DNA of 64,000 nucleotides from positions 109,348,912-109,412,911 of the forward strand of contig CM043963.1 of assembly GCA_014529385.2 (NCBI GenBank). The letters are read 5' to 3'. The DNA comes from Adiantum capillus-veneris (Eukaryota; Streptophyta; Polypodiopsida; Polypodiales; Pteridaceae). The notes under the pieces are model-generated. The model had not been told where the DNA came from. It searched no databases and was given only the letters and a program-made list of their open reading frames with translations. Below, piece by piece: positions 51,863 to 57,800 of the stretch; positions within the stretch are counted from its first letter, which is position 1; the number at the start of each line of letters is the position of its first letter. Made by a program: the position numbers and the translations under genes.

Positions 51863-54800
51863 TAAAACAACAAAAAAATACAAGAAACCCTAAAAAACAG
51901 CAAGAAACGCTTGTGAAACCTTATAAAGTAGCAAAACACAGATTTGAAACCCTAAAAACAGCAAGAAACGGCGATGAAACCCTAAAAAACATTAAAAAAC
52001 AATGACAAAATCCTACAAAAAAAGTGAAAAACAGTTTCAGAACTCTAAAACGGTAAAAAAAACAGTGACAAAACCCTAAAAATAGCCTAAAAGCAATTTC
52101 GAAACCCTATAAACAACAAAGAAGAAGTGGCGAAACCCTAAAAATAGTGAGAGACCCATGAGAGAGAGAGAGAGAGAGAAATGAAATGAAATGTTATATT
52201 AACGTCTTCAAAAGGCCAAAATGACCTATGAGACCAATCAGTTACAAAATAGTGAATCTAATACCATGTCTGGGTACAAAAGAACTAGAAGTGGAACAAA
52301 ATACTACTACTACTACTACAATCTAAAACTACGTGAGAGAGAGAGAGAGAGAGAGAGAGAAATGAAATGTTATATTAACGTCTTCAAAAGGTCATAGGTC
52401 ATAGTGACCTATGAGACCAGAAAGTTACAAGGTGGTGGATCTGATACAAAGTCAGAGTAACAAAATAACAACAGTACAAAACAAAGATATATACTATGGG
52501 ATCCTAGACTGGTCGATGTGAACTAAGCAAAAATGGGCGGCTTGCTGGGATAGCTGAATCACAGGAGATCTAGCATCGGTCGTTGGCGGATCTCATCAAT
52601 CTCCTCCATGGTTAGTAGTCTGATCGGGCGTCGTGTATGCCTGGCCAGAGTGCTCCGAATCTTCTGACGTAGCCTCCGTCGATGCTGTGTAGTCCTGCGC
52701 AGTCGTAGACGCCTGGATTTCCCCAGTTTAGTCGCTCGGTCGATCAGTGTGCCTCTGGTGTGAGACGAGGGGGAGCTCTGTTGTGGGAGTGGCTCTTGCA
52801 GCTGTCCCGTGTCTGCTCTGAAGAAGTTTGTGATCCATCTTTAAGACTGGCTAGCCTCGCCACTCATCAAGCTATCTCTGTGTGTGCGCAGCTCGAGCAA
52901 GAACAAACCCAGGCATCTCTGATCCTCGTATCCCATGACTCTTGAGAGTGGTCCAAAACCCTCTCTGAACAAGCAATGGAAGCGGCCTCGTATCTCGTAG
53001 TAGGCGGGGCAGCGGCATGTATAATGCAACTCTGTCTCAGGCTCCATGTCACACAAGGGGCATGTCCTGGCCTCTGCTGGTATTCCGTTGTATCTCCCAG
53101 TCTCAATCCGCAGCTACTGAGAAGATGTGCATAACTGGCCAATAGCACATCGTATCCCATGAGACAAGTGGGTGTCCATGTATTTGGGTCTCGTCACAAA
53201 ACCATCCTCCGTAAGCTGGAGAAGGTGGTCTCTGTAGAAAGCCATCTTCGTGCCCAATTCCTGTGCTGGCTGTATCCATGTCCTCCTAGTGTCTAGCTGG
53301 GTCAGGTCTTGGCGGATGAGCTTGGTGATCTCTGACTGTGTAAGAGTGACAGATGGTGTATCCAATGAGTACTGGAATGGTGGCAGCCTGTCTATGCTGA
53401 CCCCATGCGCCTGAAACCATGATGCCATCTCCCCATACCAGCATGTTGTATCTCCTTGCATGGCTAACTGTCGAGAGGACTCGAGTGCAATGCGAGCATA
53501 TCTGTCTCTAGGAAGTTCCCATGTGCGGTTTATGAAGGAGACTGATCTGGTGAGCGCCTCCACCACTAGTGGGGGGGCCGCTAGCTCTGCTCGGATAATG
53601 GCCCGTGGTACTGATGCCTTGGCTCTAATGAGCCGCGAGATCATAGGGACGAGAGGTTTCTCCATGTTCCCCCATCCATCTGTGCGACTCGGCCTCCCGT
53701 GGTGATCCAATGAAGGTCCCCATATCTCAGCTCCATAGAGCAATGCTGAAGCCACCAAAGTGTCATAGAGCCAGAGCTTCGTCCGGGGCTCCTGAAACTG
53801 AACCTGCGAACACATCTTCTCCAATCTACCCAATGCTGCATGGGCTCTAGTCAGTCTGGTCTCTGCTGTTCTTCTGAGTGAGAATGCAGGTCCGCTAAAA
53901 ACCAGTCCAAGGTAAGTGTAAGCATCTATGTACTCCACAGTCGTATGTGAATGTAGATGCTGACCTCCTGATCCACTGTGGGGTGATATTAAACACCATA
54001 ACCTTGGTTTTACCAAGGTTGACAGACAAACCACTTTCGTGGGCAAACCTATGCAAAGCATCCAATTGACGTTGCATTCCCTCTTGAGATTCGGAGATCA
54101 ACACTATATCATCAGCATATAACAAAAGTGGAATCCATGTCCCTGCCAACTATGCACCTCTATCACCATCGCTCTCAATGTAGTCAGAAACCTCATCCAC
54201 ATACATACCGAAAAGAGTAGGAGAGAGCGGGCAGCCCTGCTTCACCCCAATAGTGGAGTGAACCGGTGTAGAAAGTCCCTCAGGGGTGCGTACATGCCCT
54301 ACTACTGATCTGTACAATGCCATGATCCCCCAAATGAGCTCTGTGGGTACTCCCATTTCCTGTAATCTGCGCATCAATCTAGCTCTCGGTACTGTGTCAA
54401 AAGCTTTGCGGAAGTCCACAAAGCTACAATAGATCCGTCTCCCATGAGATCTGCCATCCTCGATGATGGCCCTGAGTGTCAAGATATGGTCAAGAGTAGA
54501 GAAGCCTCTCCTGAACCCTGCCTGCCCAGCTGCACGCATTCCTTCCCTCTCTGTCCATCTACTCAGCTGTTGCTCAAGAATGGATGCATACAACCGTGCC
54601 AGTGTGTGTCCAATCATGATAGTGTGATAATTCCCAGGCTCCATGGGGTCTCCTGACTTAAAGATAGGTACAATCGTAGATAGGCTCCAAGTGTCCAGTA
54701 GGTCCTCACATATGGCACGGTTAAACATAACTGCTAGAAGCTCTGCTAGTAGGTCTTTGGCATGCATGAAATGCTTAGCGACTAAGCCATCATGATCATA

Positions 54801-57800
54801 TGCTCTCCCAGTCCTCATCCTGTCATAGCTTTCTTCACCATCTCAGCAGTGAAAAAAGCACATGTGTGGGCATGGATCGGGAGGGTTGGGAAGGGGCGGC
54901 TGTCCAGGTACTGTGTACAAAGATGATGCGTACTGACCCCAGGTCTCTATGGAGGAAATAGCGGGGGGGAGGGGGGGCTCATGAAAGAGCCGCCACGCCT
55001 CACGCGAGTCCTAACTCAAGAATAGCTGGTATAGATCCTACTCGAGCCAGGCCAAAAAAGCCCTCTTCTTCCCCCGTACCAAGGTCGGAAGTCAATCTGT
55101 GACTGTTTGTGAGTGACGTCCCCCAAAAGCACCTCCCTCTGATGTCTGGCTCTAGTCTGGCGGCACTCCTCATCGTACCAGCTGTTTTGAGGCATGCTCC
55201 CTGATCGGCGTCTCTGCTCAGGCTGGGTGTGTGGGTATGCCTCTGCTGCTGCATCATGTAATTTCTGTGTCAGTATAGGAGTTAGCTTCTCCAGAGGTCG
55301 CCCCGGGTCCTCAGTGCATAGGCGTCTGTAGATCCCGTCTATGTATACAGAATCCATCTCCCGTGTGAAGGTGTAGCGAGTAGGGGTTGCTACACGTGGT
55401 CTGTGTGCTACACTGAACTGGAAAGATGGTCATCGATGCCAGAGCATGATCCACTGCCACCCCGACCGGTCTGGGCCTGTCATAATAATCAATATCTAAT
55501 TCTCCTAAATGATTTTCTCATATTAAACTGATCATTTAATGTGGGGAAGTGCCAGGGGAGAAAAAGCTAGAATATTGATTAAGCTAGCAAACCGGCCACA
55601 ATAGGGATCCAAAGGGGGGGCCATCTGCAAAAGAGCCATGTGCAACAATGGGCTAAAAAGACCCTAAGGTTCAGCCCATTAAAACTTCCAAAATGCTAAG
55701 GTTCCAAAATTCAAAGGTTGTGTCCAAAGGTCAACCATAGGGGAAATTGGATGCTTTGTGTATAACTAAAAAGTCTTTGCATATCCCTACATGGGAGGGG
55801 GCGAGCCCTTCTTCTAGGGGATGAGAGAGAAAGTCACTCACACACACACACACACACACAGGCTCCCTTTACACAAAGGGAATTAGGGACACATGTCAGC
55901 TCCCTAGCCCAGATGCCCACAAGGTGTGCCCAATTCCTATTGGATGGCCTTGGAGGTGGACCAATGAGAATTAGGCTAGAGTAAATCTAGTTTAATTAAT
56001 TTGAAAACACTTAATAAAAGAACCAATGAGAATTAAGTCTCCTAGAAGACTATTGGACAGTCTCCCAAGGGGTCCAATGAGCATTCAGGAGCCCAATGGC
56101 TTGCCTGATTCCTATTGGCCAGGAGGCAAAGGGGTCCAATGAGAGTTTAGTTTAATTATTAAATTACCTAAAGCTCTCACAAAGGGGAAAGGGGGACACA
56201 TGTCAAAAGGCTATCACTTATGCTGCTTAATAGCCATTGGCTTGACTTGGGGAGGTCTAATGGGGAGCCTGCAAGAGCAATTAGCAAGAGGGCTCGCCCA
56301 AGAGAGAGAGGGGGCTGATTTTTGCAAGGCAATTATCACACACACACTCACACAATCTCATGTGTGAAGAAAGAGAAGACTATCTCTTCCCAAGCTTTAA
56401 TGGAGAGCTCATCACCTACTCCAAGCTTGGGAGATAGAAGCCTACATCAACACACTCTCGTCCCCATACCTGTACCCCATACATCATGGCTGAGGCTACT
56501 AAAGTATCAAAGTCATGGATCTACTTTCCCTCCTTGATGGCTACATGCACAAAAAAGGATTCAAGGATACGTAGACTTGCCTGGTTGCAGACCCGAGTTG
56601 TCATGCTTTCAAATGTAGCAGTATCCTGGCATGCTTTCCTTGTTGAGGTTTCTTTCCCTCTAAGCCTCCTCTCAACACTGATGTGGTCCCCTCCAAACAG
56701 CTCTTGCAAGTTACAGAGTAAGCTCGTCGGCAAAGAAGGTTGGGCAGTTAACTACTCAGACTTTAGCCATTGAAATTAGTTGTACTTTCCACCTTTTATT
56801 GATTGCTGCTGCTTTTTATGTTGTTCACTGGCATTTTTCTTACCACCACATGACACGTGGAACTCTCTGGTGCCACCATTCTCTGGAAATCTGTTAGGTA
56901 ATCAAGGTATAAATCTTTCTAAGCAGGCAGTTGTTCTTAGTGAAGCTTTTCTTTCTGGCGATAAGAGTTAGCAGGCAGCATTATTGTGAGTGTTGAAGAA
57001 GGGCTGGGAAACCCATTTGATCACGAGGTTTGACTCTGGGTGCAAAACTTGTGTAGTGTTGGTGGTACGGATTATGGATCAGTTAGAGTTGGCACTTTTA
57101 TGGGGCGCACAATCATCAAAGCAACTGCTGCAAAACTCGCATCTTCAGCCACTCAAACCAACCTTCCAGAGAATGACACTCCTCTCAAAGAGCATTTCAG
57201 TTTGAATTTGCTTCAAGATGAAGGACAGGAAGACTACCTTTGTAATCTATCAACCTACAGGTAGAATCATTGCTTACTTGAAGACATGTTGATAAGACCT
57301 TAACCATGACCCGATTTATCTTTTTCCAGATATGAATCCATTTACGCAAAGGCTCTACCGGAGAAGATAAAAGGAGAAGATTTCATCAGCACATATGGTA
57401 GCCATAGAGATGAAGTTACAAGCATTAAACCATTTTGCTTTTACCCTGTAAAGGCACCGACTGCACATGCTGTTTATGATAACTTTCGCTCCAAGGTGAC
57501 AAGCAATTTCATTTTTCTGTCTGTAAATAAGAGTCTTTAACAGTTCCGCCACAGAATTCTCTTCTTCTTACCTTGTTAGTGACCATTGCACCAGGCATTT
57601 GCTGTTCTGCTGGAAGCAGCAGCTACCAGTGAGCAACTACAGATGTTGGGGGAGCTTATGTACCAGGTACCCACATTAATCATCTCAATCAGTTGCCTTG
57701 ATAAACAGTGAAGCAATTTTATTGGCATAGATATTTTGGTGTGTATTAAAATGCTATATCCCATATGCATACCTATGAGTGATATTATAGGCAGAAATGA

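Noticed and set aside
51861-52159. True interstitial telomere
   Set aside because: AAACCCTA motifs are spaced by unrelated bases and are not head-to-tail heptamers.
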